Source: Pithys albifrons albifrons
Taxonomy: Eukaryota > Chordata > Aves > Passeriformes > Thamnophilidae
Length of the DNA: 64,000 nt
Direction: 5' to 3'
Assembly (NCBI RefSeq): GCF_047495875.1
Contig: NC_092475.1
Span: 8,336,501-8,400,500 of the forward strand
Part shown: positions 47,601 to 60,567 of the stretch, piece after piece
Numbering within the stretch: position 1 is the stretch's first letter
Layout: every line of letters starts with the position of its first letter
The notes under the pieces: model-generated
What the model was told of the DNA's origin: nothing
The model's input: only the letters and a program-made list of their open reading frames with translations
The model's database searches: none
Position numbers and translations under genes: made by a program

Positions 47601-50600
47601 CACTTTTTTAAAAGAAGGTTAAGATAGGAAGCAGAGGGAGAATCTGATGCATCTTTTCTATAGAAAACCACACTAATGCATTTTTCCAGTTTCAGTGCCA
47701 AATCATGACCTCAAAGGTCTTGTTCATCATCTCTGAAGTTATGGCAATGCTCCCAATGACTTTGCTGTGAGCAAGATTGGGCAGAGAAGTGATAGTCCTA
47801 AAAACCTTATCTATTTCTGAACTAGCAGCAGAAGAACCTTTGTATTTTAAAAACACTCTGTTGGGCAAAGTTAATCTAAAAAATGTTCATGTTCAGTCAG
47901 ATTTCTATTAGAAGTTATGGTTTTCAGAGCATCTGAGCCTCAGTAATTGGTCTACTGTATGTTTTACAGAGGTCATGACAGAAGTAGAGCCCTTTCACAC
48001 CTGCCAGATGTAAGAGTGACACAGAGCCAAACCCTGGGCTCCAGGGCATAGACTGGCTTGAACAGAGTTGCAGCAGTTCATACCCCCGAGTCTCTGCCTG
48101 CTCTCTATGAGACTCCTGTGTGAGTTAAGGGTAGAACTGGCACTGGGATGAACAGGGCTGGGGCTGGTAGTGCCTTCAAGCCAGTGTGGAGTGCAAACTT
48201 TCCTCATCAGTGCAGTTACCATCCTCCTCCCTTCCTTTACGTGGAGCATCAGTCTTTGCAGTACTCTTTCCATAATTCCAAAGGCAAAACCTAGACAGAA
48301 GTTTTCCTGACTGTATTCCTGTCCTCATTAGTTCTTTGAAAGGGGGTGAGACATCTGGTTCCAAGTACAGCTGTGTGGTGAGCATGTAGGGTTTTTTCTT
48401 TCCATAGAAAATCAATAAATCTGGTCATTTAAGACACAAATTTTATAGGAGCTAAAGTTGGGCTGTGCAAGTTCACCTCATTAAAAACAAGACCAAACCA
48501 AATAAAAGCAGAGAGTAACAGCATAAAAATGTGGGCCCTGAGTGTCAGAGCGTGTGTGTTAGGAACTGGTAAGAAGTGAAGGGGAAAGTACAGATATAGC
48601 CACATATATTCAGAGTCCTTGTTTTTTTCCACTAGTACATTCACATGCTTGTGGAGTGTCTACAGAAAGGGAACATCAGTGCAGAACACAGTGTTAGGAT
48701 TGCTGTGACAGCTACCCTAATTTGTTAGGAAATAGAATAACTTCAAGCCTGTGTTAGAAGATACTGAATAAATTCAGCCCAGATAAAATGTTCCAACACA
48801 CCAAGTAATTTTTTGACTCTGCAGTTGTTAGCTGGCCAATGAGAGACATTCTAAATTGTCTTGAGTTTGATATCTCCTTCCAAAAAATACACCCTTTTTC
48901 ATCATCTTTAGATAAGTACCAAGATTCAGTAACCAGGACTGGAAATACTGACTTTGAAGGGAACTAACTCTGTGTCTACTCAGAACTCAAGAAAGTATCT
49001 GGCTTTAAACATAAGCCTTTACCCTCGTCTATTTCCCTCTTCTATTACATTCTATATACTTTTCCTTTATTTCCAGTGTTCTTTGTGAGACTGATCCTAA
49101 CTTAGCAACTTGATTATTTCTGTGGCACAAGATTGTCTTGGTAACATTTATGGAAATAAACCAAGATTGCCATAGGAAATTGATTTAATGGTTTAATTCT
49201 TAATGAAGGAACAGTTTTCCTGATCAGACAGGTAAATGACAGAGCTTGTCCTACTTCAGAAGCACTGGGATACTGTGATTCATGGGGTGCAGTTTTTGAA
49301 GGTAGCAAATTGCATCCCACGTACTGTTGAACATCAGATTTTCACTGTTACTGGAAGTTTGTCATCTGATTTGGTTAATCTGTTCTTCTCAGTGTAATAA
49401 TCAAAATAATGGTCTATCCATCATGGTGGCTTCTATTGAAGCTTAGCCTTGAGACTTTCCACAACACTAAGGCTGAGACAAAGGACCTTCCTCATTTCAT
49501 AATTAACCTGGCAATGGGCTCCTGCATTAGAAGGTGGATGGATGGAGACATGATCACACCTGATAAGTCTGTTTGTAACACACATTCAGGCACAGATTGG
49601 GGAAAAGGAGGAGAATGAGGTGTGTGTTACAGAAGGGTGGTCTTTGGGGTTCATGACTAAGAAGAAGAAACCTCTCAAGGCCAGAATTGGTGGGACTCAG
49701 TGCACAGGCAAGTTTTGATTTGTCGGAAAGGGAAGAGCCTGTTCATCACTTGTAAACTGCTCTCCCTCATCTGATTCTTCTGTCAGTAATTTGGGTTTCA
49801 GGACTCACTGCAGTGCAGCCAACTGCAGACTCAGATTCCGCCAGCGCTGGGAAAGCTGCACGTCAGGCCAGCATGGGAGCCTGCCACATTCCTGAGTCCC
49901 TGATCCAGGCCTGCAAGTTTGTCATCAAGTTGGGAATTGAAACCAGAGGAGCCAGCAGCAAGGCCTGTGCTCCTAAATCAGCTGGTAATGGGTGGGTTGT
50001 CCAGTGCCTTCCCCCAGGAAGAAAGCCAGAGTCCTTGCAGGAGCCTTCCAGCACCTGGAAGAGCTGTGGCACAGCACAGAACTGCTGTGTGGCCCTGGGG
50101 ATCTGCCATGGGCTGGCAAAGGAGGGAAATCAGGGTTTGGTGAGATGCACTCACTGCTTCTTCTCTTATTACAACATTGCCAGAATGCTAAGGTGGGATT
50201 TCCAGGCAGATGTGATTCCAAGCAGCAGATTTCCATAAGGGAAAGGGCGTGGTCCGTGGGGATGCTCCATGCAGAGGTTCCTGCTGTGCTCTGGGTGGCA
50301 GCTGCTGGCGGAAGGCATGAAGTGAACCCTGACACCAGGCCTTGGAAAATAGTTTCCAGGTCATTAACTGAGTCAGGCCAACTTCTGCTGCTGGATTCTA
50401 CTGGGAATCTGGAGTAGAGGGCTGATTAATTTCCTCTGGATGCGCACACTGTCACTGAGAGCAGAACCGGGAGCTGCTTGCCAAGGTGGAGGGTGATGAG
50501 AAATACAGGAAGAGTTTGAGTCGCAGGCTTGAACAGCAGCTCATCTTGGGCTTGGAAGTCGAGTCCTGTGTTCAGAGAACCACCCTAGAAATGGGTCCAT

Positions 50601-53600
50601 CAAAGGCACAACCTCCAGCATGGAAGAACCTGTCTGAGAGCAGCTGATGATACTTAAATGTGTTGCTGTCTGGGAAACCTGGACTCCAGCAGTCCCTTTC
50701 CAGAAGTTGGCATAAACCCATGGAAGGGCCTAATGACTAAAGCAGTAACTTGGATCAAAGCTGGTTATCTGATTTTCTTTTAATGGCTTGAGTTTGGCTA
50801 GGAGGAAAGTATGTCAGATATGCAGTATTTCAATATATATATTCAAGAGCTGAATCTGCCTCGATCAAATTTGCAGAAGTACCAAAACGAGTTACACACT
50901 GAAGACTCATTGGGCTCCTAAGAGCCTAAAGTACCTTCAAGAATGGAATTATACTCCTGAATCATTTGAGATTTTCAAAATACACCCTGACAGATGTAAG
51001 TTTGGTGCAAAGTAAAGGGCCCATCTAATAATCTGAGTTAAACAGGTCTGGGTCAAGAAGTTCTGCGGAAGAGCAATAGAATTTACCTCTTAGTGCCTCA
51101 GAGATGGATGATAAAAGAACTGACGGGAGATTTCCAAAAGCTCACCACGGGCAGCTGTTGGTCTCTGTTTTCACAAATCTGTTTTACCAGAGAAGCTAAA
51201 TATCTGACCTCCATTTTCCAGGTCTGTATCTGCAGTGGCTCTTCCCCTGCCTGTGTGGTGGATAGTTACAGCTTGTATGTGTTGGTGTGAGACACCAGTT
51301 GTACAGAAATGACCCCCACAATCAGAATTCCTGTTTCAAGTGAATGACATAAAACCTTTCAGATCCTGCTCTGAGTCCTTGTGTGGTGACTTCTTTCCAC
51401 AGACAGGATTTGTTTGAAGAAAGGATCCCTATTTGCATGTAATGGTGTGTTAAAATAGCTATTTTGAGATGTATTTTGAGATCAAGGGCACTGTCTCCCT
51501 AATTCAGATGACTTTTCTTCTCTAGAAAAATAACCAGTTATGACAACAAGTGTATAAATAGAATATTTGGCAAACAGTTGTACAAAAATGCTTAAAATCT
51601 AAAGGGTTTTAGTGATACATTTGGTATGTTTATGCAGCACAGTAGACATTGCTGCTGAGGTCAGTGGGGTTTTGGAGGAATGCTCAAGAGCAAAGATTAA
51701 ACACAGTGTGTGTTTTCCCAGTGGATCCAACACTGCTGTACCCAGAGGGTCACTGCACTCCTCCTGCAGCCAGTTCACTACACCTGCCTTTGGAGTGACT
51801 GGGGGTGGGTCAGGATGTTTTCACATCTCAGCAGTTCCTTTCAGTGAATGAGCTGAATTCCTCAGGTATCCAGAGGGAGTGCCAAGGCCTAGACACTTCC
51901 AGCCTATCCACAGTACACTGATATCACAAAAACTTGCAGTGGTTCAAGCCCTGAGCAGCCCTCAGACTTTGTTCCAAGTGTTTGACAGTACTATAACACA
52001 GTGTGGCAATCTGATTTTTCTGTATCAGTGGCAAGAAAGACAAATGCCATTGTCTGCTGCAAGTATTTTTTGGATGACATCCATCAGCAGCACTCGGAAG
52101 GGGCAGTTCATTCCAGTGTTCCTAAGTGTTCAAAAAACAAGAAGAAGAAAAATAATTGTGATTACATCAATGTGATGGTAGACAAATGTAGCCTAGTTTG
52201 CAAAATCAGTCTTAAATTTGACCTCAGACAGAAATTTTCTGGTGTAATTGTGTTATTGTCGTCTTTTCACCCCTGAAATGTTTGCAGTATATGTTTCTAT
52301 CAGCTAAACCCTTGATGCTGATTCAATTGTGGCAGCAACGCAGTTATTCTGGTAGAATTAATAACTCCAGCACATTTGACTGGAGAATTTTTTGAAACAG
52401 CAGACAATTAGTTGGTATCACAGCTCATTTCTGAGGTCCAGAGAATGTCTCTAAGGGCCCTCAATGTTCATCTACTTAATCACTACAGATTTTGGTTACA
52501 TATAGTGAAAACTGAGTTTCAGTGGAGGTGATACAGACTCAGTACACATTAATGGCAAGTTTGTTTTGCTGCCATGAAGTGAATTGGATAAAACCACGCT
52601 ATAAAAGATGTAGATTCTAGGTGGCAACTCTGCAATAAACTCACGTCCTCTGCTGTGCAGAAACCCACTAAGGAGAGTCTCCTTTGTAGGCACAGATTTT
52701 AGTGTGAAGGCTGCAGTCCCTGCAGTAAATGTTGAGCTCATCAGGCACTGAAACAAGTGTTATGTTGTGATAATACAAGATGAAATCAACTCTTTTTTGG
52801 TCCCACAACCATAAAGATAAAATGGCTTTCTCGTCCTTCCATGTAAAGCTAATGTAATAATTACAAATAAAACTATATATGGAAATAACAAGAGTCTAAA
52901 AGTGTAAGGAGAAGGTTAACCAGGCAGTGTAAGGAAAATGACCATGATCACGTAATGTATCCACAATCCCAAACATGATCTCAGGCACTGAAGTTATTAC
53001 TGTAATTGTGTTTATTTGCTACAGTGACTAGCAGTTGACTTGGGCAGTGAGCAGCAGGTACTGCCCCACTGAGGGGCCTGTCCAGGCTGTCAGCTCCTGA
53101 GTGCCCACAGTGGGCTGAGGGAAACAAGTCTGGGGCAGGTTCTGCAGACACAACCAGGAGAAAGTGTGTGTCTCCTGCCCCACTGCCCACCCACAGCTGG
53201 AACATTACAAACTTGAAGGAAACACAAATACTTTACTGTAGCAACAGTTCAAGTTCAAGTGAACCTCTGGACATACTGACACAAAAACATGGCTACTAAT
53301 TTAAAGGGCAAAACACAAGCAGAAATATTTTGCAAGAAGTCAGTGAGTCATATTTTCCTCATAAAATCGTTGAAACCATTGTGCCCAGAAACAATTAAAG
53401 ATGTGACTAGAGCTGGAAAAGTTTAGCCATAAACACAAACAGACACCAGGTTTTTGTTTGTAGAGGATGAAGGTCATTTGGCTTGAGGAATATCCTGAAA
53501 CTACCAGAGAGAAAGCAGAACATGCAGTCTGTGCGTCCTCACTGCTGCACAGGAGCCCCAGTGGTTGGCCCTACAAGCCTGGATACTTGGTAACACCAAA

Positions 53601-56600
53601 GGTTAAATACCAATGTTCTGCTACATCAAATCACTGAAAAAGGGACAAACCAACCTACTCCTTTAATTTGATAAAAAACTTTTTTGATTTATATTAACAA
53701 TACACTTCTGAGACCTGAAGGCTCAGTCATAGAAGATTGATATTAAAACATTTGAGTGGATGAGTCCCTGGCAGTTGAGAGGTGTGCTTGAGACTCACAA
53801 GCTTTAGAGGAGTTTTTCAAGGTTTCATGGTTTTCTATGGTATTTCAATTGCCCCTGGCAACAGACTCCTTCCTTTTGGCCTGATATTTTTGTGTTCTAC
53901 ATGTGCCAGCCCCTGACCAGCTACTGTCCTTGCTTTCTGTGCTTTTGGGGAAGAGTGAAAGGGAGGAAGTTCCTGTGCTCCCCAGGGCATAACCCCTGCA
54001 TTTATGGGATTTGGAGACATTGGCCTGCACAGCAGAGCTTACAGGTCGAAAGACAGATTTGATTTGAGCTTTGTCAGGGGTCCTTATCTGATTTATTTCT
54101 ACCCTAAAGGGAAGTAGAATTTGAGATGTGTCCAGATGCTTTTTCTCAGGGGCACTTGTAACATAGCTCAGCACTTTATTCAGACACTCCATCTAGCAAA
54201 CCCCTCTGTTTAAACAACTGCATTTATAAGTCTTTCTTATAAATAAAATGTTGTCTTGACATCCAACTTATGGTCTTCTGCTCAGAAGTGTGAAATGAGC
54301 CATAAGATTTCTAGGTCGCTATAAAAAATAAATGTACAGTGTGTACCAAGAGATATTTGACTTTGTGGACATTATTTCAGAGTAAGAAAGATAACCCCTC
54401 TAATGGTGCTTTCCTGACATGATTGAAATTCCCTTCATTCTTGGGGAACTGGGAAAATGTGCTTGTGGGAGTAGCTGTGTTGGAGCAGAGCATGACAGGG
54501 TCAGTGGCCTTGAGGACTGAGCTCTATGCAGGCACAGGGAGCAAATGATCCTGATGAGCTGAAATGCTTGTGCCCATGTCCAAGTGAGGCCCAAGTGTCT
54601 CTCGCTTCTACCAATTTGCAGTGGTGCATCTTCTCAAGTCCAGAGCTACCTTTGATTTATAAACACACATGTGACAGCAGAACCAGGTCTGGGCAAAGGA
54701 AGCAGTTCATTTCTTTCCCCAGCTGAGTTTTGGGGGTCTGTACAATACCAACATAATCCTTCACATCTAGGCTGCAGTGCCACGGAGTTTCCTTCAGGAA
54801 GCCTTCTCATCATATTCCACTTCTGTTCCCTGCCAAGGTCCTGCCTTGTTTTGTTCATTCCATATCTATGTGCTCCAAAGCCTCTCAGTCTATGCAGGCT
54901 TTAGGGGTCCTATAAAATTAGTCAAGCTGCTCCTGCACTTTCTTCCTCCCATTTACCCATGAACTGTTTCCCAGGTTAAAGAGCTGACAAACAGATCCTG
55001 GGAATCTGGCTTAGCCTTGCTAAGGGATGTGGTCAATAACCATGAGGCTATTCCTTTTATTTTTTCCTTTAACAGCTTGTTATGCAATTACATTTTTCAG
55101 TAAGTTGCATGTTTTTTAAGGCTAATGATCCTTTTGATGGGGGGACAGTTCACAGACTTACAAACATCTGAAAACTAGAGGAAAGAATGGAAAATATTTT
55201 GAAACTTCAGCTGTGATAGGATGCAAGTACAAGGTCTGATTAAGGGTGTTAAGGAGGATCATTTCAAAGGAAGAGAATGTAGGTGCTATACAGTTTGATT
55301 AGAAGGTGAAGGAGATGCACCTACATTTTCCATGGATACAGATTTCCATGGATACTACTGAGGCTGTGGAGTCACGTGGACTTTGATGCTCTGAGATGTG
55401 AAATATCTTGCCATGCTCAGCACCTCTGACAAAACAGTGAGCTTGCAAAGCAGGCAGCTGTTTAGCTCAAATGTACCATTTTCACATCTTGTTCTGAAAT
55501 GTTTTGCCTGTTTTTCCCAGAAGTTTTCAGGATCTTGGCACAGCCCATAGAACAGACAAGGAAATGGGAGTCTTAGACCTCAGCCCAGGGAACTGACTCA
55601 ATGGCTTCTCCTGGACCAGTCAGTCTCACCACAGGATCTCTGCTTCTGGAAGTCCAGGACAACTGTTCCTGCTTGGGTAGATGATGATACCTAATCTTGG
55701 TCACTGGCAGGAATTCCCTGCACTTGTGGACTAGCCTGGAATTAGCAAAGGCCTCTGCAGTCCTGTTCCTCTCAGGAGGTACATTGAGCCCTTCAGTTCT
55801 CACAGGCACTCTGGAAGAGCAGGGAGGAGGTTGCTTTCCAAGTTAGTGGCAGAGCGAGGGAAAGAGTCTTGAGATTTCTGGGCTTCTAAGTGATGGTAAT
55901 GGTAGCCTTGCCAGAGGGATAGTGTTGGGCACAGGGGTTGGGTGCAGGTGTTCCTTCCAGCATCCCCTCATGGATTCAGAGCTCGCTGTTCCTCAGAGCA
56001 CACTCTGTAACGTGGGATAAACATGTGCATGGACATGGAGAGCTCTTTGCTGGAGTTTGTACTTCTCTCTGCAAATGCATACTCCAGCTTTTTGTTTGAC
56101 TCAGTTTTACTCAGTTGTGGTGTTTACATTACACCAGCTTGAGGGAAGAAGGAAGGGAATTTTTCTGTATATGAACTGTCCGGGTGATTTTCTACAGCTG
56201 CTTTGAAGGATATGTCTGGTACTTATATTGTGACTTGGATTCTATAGACATATGGCAAAGAACACAATTCTCCAGAAAGGCAAAGAGTTTGAGTGATGGA
56301 AAACAAGAGAGCAATCCAAGAGAAACCCTGCCAGAGGAGGAGCATGAACCTGAAATTTACTGTGGAAACCAGACTTCTGCCTTGGGCTTAAGCACCACAC
56401 TCAGCCAATTCTACCACTGGCTGCAGTGTGGCTCTGCACACATGCAAGAACTGCTTTTTGGATCTGAATAGGTCTGGAGCTTAAGTATTGTTCTGGCATC
56501 TGTACTGATTTGGAAATACACTGGACTCCTGAAGCAGAGGGACAATTACAGAGTTTTTAGAAAATCACAAATGTAGAGAGTCTGTGAATAGAGGCTATTC

Positions 56601-56855
56601 TGGCTTTTGCATAATGAGTTTGTAAAATCAATCAGAAATTGAAGAAGGCATGAGAGATTTCATTTTAGACTGTTCAATCCCTCATTAATTGTATAGTGGA
56701 TGGCAACTGAGGAAACGGGAATTGCAGACAAGTCCTTTTTTTCAGTTTATTCTCCTGTCTGTTGTTTGCACTTCCATGCAGCTCACCCCTTGCAGCAGCA
56801 CAAGCCTCAGCTGCCAAGAAGGTTTTGCCTCATGTGTTTTTCTGTTCTGTTGCAG

Positions 56856-56984
56856 AAGCCAATAGACTCTCTGCCTGGGAACCATGTCGGTGAAGCTCAC
56901 CTTTGTGTCCCCTGGGGATGGGGTTGGGATCAGCAGAAGCTGCTCCTTCACTGGGTTCAGCACCGTGCAAAGCAGGAAACTGGC
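56856..56984 (+). CDS. RIPOR3: RIPOR3 exon 2: start codon
   Basis: First coding exon of a RIPOR/FAM65-family gene. Acceptor TTCTGTTGCAG, 28 nt of 5' UTR, ATG at 56884 in context AACCATGT, donor GTAAGT at 56985. It encodes MSVKLTFVSPGDGVGISRSC, then SFTGFSTVQSRKL plus two bases of the next codon. The MSV-L-F-SPGD start and SRSxSF-GFS-QSR segment are family hallmarks. RIPOR proteins bind Rho GTPases and influence polarity, migration and filopodia; RIPOR3 itself is little studied. The paralogue choice rests mainly on synteny next to PARD6B, head to head as in human. Confidence 0.88.
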
Positions 56985-59900
56985 GTAAGTAGCACCGACA
57001 GCAAAGCACCTGATCCTCCTGGCAAGGGGCTGGGAATGGAGTTTTTTGCTAAGGCAGTCATGTGTACATGTCATTCCTTAATTTTCATCTACTCAACTAC
57101 TGACTGTTGCCATTTCCCTGATAAATAGCTGTACTTCAGCCCAGACTGTTACTGCTCCACACACTGCACTGCAGGGGTGGTTGTGTTACAGAGGTGAGGG
57201 ATCAGACCATTAATAGTGTCCATTTCTTCTGGAGAAGTGAAGGGCTGCAACCCTTCCTGGGCAGGCAGATAGTGACTGATGTGTTCTGACTGAAACTTTC
57301 TCAGTACTTGTGGCAATCAGGAATCTCCTAGACCTTAAAGAGCTGGGGCAGTTAGTGGTGAATTGTGGCAACAGCTGCAGCTGAAGCCAGCTCAGGTCCT
57401 GCTGAGTGACCCCAGCAGGGCAGCAGTGCCTGAGAGCAAGGGCTGCATTCTGTGCCACAGGGGAGAGAAAGGGAGAGGCCACTGCAGATTCGCTGCTCCC
57501 AGCAGCAGTCCACAATCCAGCCAAGGCTGAAGCCTGGGCTCTGTAGTTGCTAAACCACCCTGTGCTGATGTTCTCAGTTTGCTTTTCCCAATCTGCTGGG
57601 CAGCATTGCTCTGTGGAGGTAACTGCAGCTGTTCCACTAGAAATGCTCTGGTGCTTTTTCCTCAGCAATCTTATAAAGTCTGTGGAGTGCTTCTAGAAGA
57701 TATGATGCATAAATTGGAAGTTAGTGTGATCTCTGACTGCCAGTGCATGCTGGAATAATACCAGAGGGAATCACTGAGCAGTGTCCTACAGAAGTGTAGG
57801 GCAATGTGTCTCTAGGAGTATTGTACTCAAAAAAAAACCTGTTGTATATCAGGAACCTGACTCGTATAATGAATATCTTACCAAAGAACCAAATGACTGA
57901 ATTGAACTTTTAGTGAAACACAGCATAGTAAAGTATAACAAAAAATGAAATCCCACTGGAGTGTGATGCCATCAGGAAGTCTTCAATTTGTATAAACTGA
58001 CTTGTTGTGGAATTGAAAATTAGTATTACCCCTAGCAAAGACCAGACATATAAAATCACACCAAACACTAAGAACTGGAGAAAAACTCTGTCAAATTATA
58101 TAAACAGACTTGAGCTTAGTTCCAGAGTGGGAGTTCTAGCAGGGAAAGGCTCTACCAGGAGCAGTGTTGAACTGCAGTGTCAGCAACGGGGGTCTGAGTA
58201 CTCCAACAGAAGAGTTCCTCTATCCCTTCAAGTTACCTTGATACTTCTTATTGCAAAGGTTTTCTGACCAAATGCCTCTCTTTATTAATTTTTAAGATGC
58301 TGCTTTTCATTATTTAAGTGTTTAGACAGACAGTTTTACCCAGGACTCACTGCAATAAGGAAGATTTGTGTGCTAGACACTCAGTCACAGCCCAGTGATC
58401 ATGAGAGCTTTTCCCAGCATTTTTTAATCACCCTTTCCTAACTTATCTGTCCCTCAGGCACCGTTGCAAAACACAGCAGGAGTTGCAGGGGCCCTGTACA
58501 AGGTCTGTCCAAAGGATGACACACAAATCAGGTCCACATGGACATTCCTAAGCAGATGCTAAATACACTTTTGCTTTTCTTTAGCAACTTCCTTTTGAGC
58601 CTCTCAGTCAGACACACAACTTCATATTTCTCCACAATGGGCTCCACAGGAAGTTAATATTATTGGTGTTATCCATAAAGTGGGGAATCTGATACTGAAA
58701 TTATGAAGTTCACGAGGCAAAACAGCAACACAGGATCCAGCTTTTAGCTACTGGCCCTGCAGGCCCCCGGCAGCCACTGGACTTGTGTATGAGATGTGTG
58801 AAAATCGGGTTCTTACATCAGTGCTCGGGGGCTGCAGCAGCCCGTGGGAGATGCTGAGGGAAAGGGGGAGCTGGAAATCCCATCCGATCTGGATGAAGGA
58901 CTTAGATGCTGTCCTTTCAACTGAAGGGAAATTATATCCTTAATTTAGGATCTGCAGACCAGAAATCTGAAGGTAAATTTCAAAATCCTTTACTTTCCAA
59001 AATGAAACAAACCCCAGGAATAATTTGGTCTTTTGAATGTCAAAACACAGAATTGTCTTATCTCTTCTATCTTGCCAATTAGAGTACTCTAACTCACGGA
59101 ATGAGATGCTGTTTCTTCTTAGCATGAAAGGATTTGAAGTGTGAGCCTTCCAGGAGACTCTTTCAACTGCTGTTATTGGCTAGACTGTCCCTTCCACTGT
59201 TATTCCTGTTGGAACCCTCTCACTTTGCATGAATACTCAAAGATTCATTATCATAATAAAGAAAAGTAAAATTAATGTAAGTTTCTAATTTAACAGTTAT
59301 GTTCCTTGTTATGGATAACCTGAGCTCCAAATGGTTGGGTTAATTAACACTTTATATTAAGCCATCATAAAAAACTAAGATAATCATTGGTGTGAAGAAA
59401 TTAAATATGCAGTGAAGTTTGGCAACACCTAATTTATCCAATTTTTTTTGCAGAACATATGTTAAATAGTGGAGTTAAGTGGAAATTTAGGAGGAGGATA
59501 ATTAAAGTAGTTACTCAAGGGTTTCTATAATAGGAGTAGGGGCAGCTCTCAGGTGTGTTGGGTCTGGGCTTTAATCACCACCTCAATAATCTCCTTAGGC
59601 CTCCAGTCACATGTCTGGAACTTACAGCTGCCAGAGGTTAAGTATTAAGCCTGTTGAAGTTGGTAATTTCTCCAGGTGAGCTGAATTTAGGGTAGAGTAT
59701 AGAGAAGGTAGAAAGTTTCTCTGAGAGCCACCACTTGTCTTGGCTTGCTTTGGAAATGGGAAACTGCTTTAGGTAACGTTACTTTAGAGGTTTGACTTAC
59801 AGGGATTATTCACAAAACTGTATAAAAATAGCCAAGACTTAGAGGAGTATATAGATAGAGGTAAGCCAGGCAGGAATCATCTGCAGAGAGCTCCTCATCT

Positions 59901-60420
59901 GGTTAAAATGCTGTAAATATGTTTATAAGTAATGGATTAGGGTGCTCTAACTCTGTAGGTTGGCACAAAAAATCCTGTATGGGGAGCTTCTGTTAGAAAC
60001 GATGTTTCTTTTTGGTTTTGTAGCTGCTTTTAAAGTAGTTAAGTGAGGTGTTAGATGCTGAAAAAACACCTTGATGATTATATCTTGTATGCAATCTGGG
60101 CTGGGTAGTTTGCTTTTCAAAACTGTGGTGGGGCTCTGAGCCAGGGTTTAAATGGATGGAGTGCAGGCAGAGGAGCAGCTATTGCTAAAGGTTTTTGTGT
60201 GAGCTTGCTCAGTCAGACCCTGAGCAGCTGCCAGCAGTGAGACGTTTCTGATGTTACCTATGAAGGTATGGCTGGTGTGTCCAGGAGCTTTGTTATTTTG
60301 GTTAATATCTGTGGGATTGGATGTACAACTTGTAGCCTGGAAGCTTTGGGGGTGAGGCATCTCACTCCTCTCAGGTAATGGGGTTTGCATCTTCCCTGTA
60401 TTTCTTTTCTCTTTCTACAG
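56985..60420 (+). other. RIPOR3: RIPOR3 intron 2
   Basis: 3.4-kb intron with canonical GTAAGT donor and TTTCTACAG acceptor. No embedded gene or recognisable repeat. The minus frame at 57210-57668 lacks any domain. Confidence 0.8.
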
Positions 60421-60567
60421 CAAGTCTCTCAGCAGAAGTTCAGTGAGATCCAGGATGTCTCTGAAACCCCCCAAGGCTTATAATTCCCTGCAGAAGGGGG
60501 CACCCATCTGGGATCCAAAGCCACTGCAGGTGAAGAAAATTTTTGAAGCCTTGAAGAAAGGACTTAA
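60421..60567 (+). CDS. RIPOR3: RIPOR3 exon 3
   Basis: 147 nt, in phase with exon 2. It encodes (A)KSLSRSSVRSRMSLKPPKAY, then NSLQKGAPIWDPKPLQ and VKKIFEALKKGL. Acceptor CTTTCTACAG and donor GTAAGG are canonical. The SVRSR and QVKKIFEALKxGL segments are strongly conserved among RIPOR paralogues. The basic, serine-rich start resembles the region of RIPOR proteins phosphorylated and bound by 14-3-3, but that regulation is inferred from family knowledge. Confidence 0.92.

Larger units (their letters stand above)
37110..56855 (+). other. RIPOR3: Long 5' region / intron of RIPOR3 (inferred)
   Basis: Nearly 20 kb without a recognisable coding exon on either strand. It contains a U2 snRNA pseudogene fragment (38690-38753) and CR1 remnants at 39888-40080 and 44530-44600. 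It also has a short tandem duplication at 39462-39497. Longer frames (41864-42256 plus, 44139-44564 plus, 49813-50238 plus) have no family features. Alternative RIPOR3 leader exons may exist here but cannot be identified by eye. Confidence 0.45.

Noticed and set aside
49813..50238. 141-codon plus frame
   Set aside because: No family resemblance; a GC-richer patch in the RIPOR3 intron with overlapping frames on the other strand.
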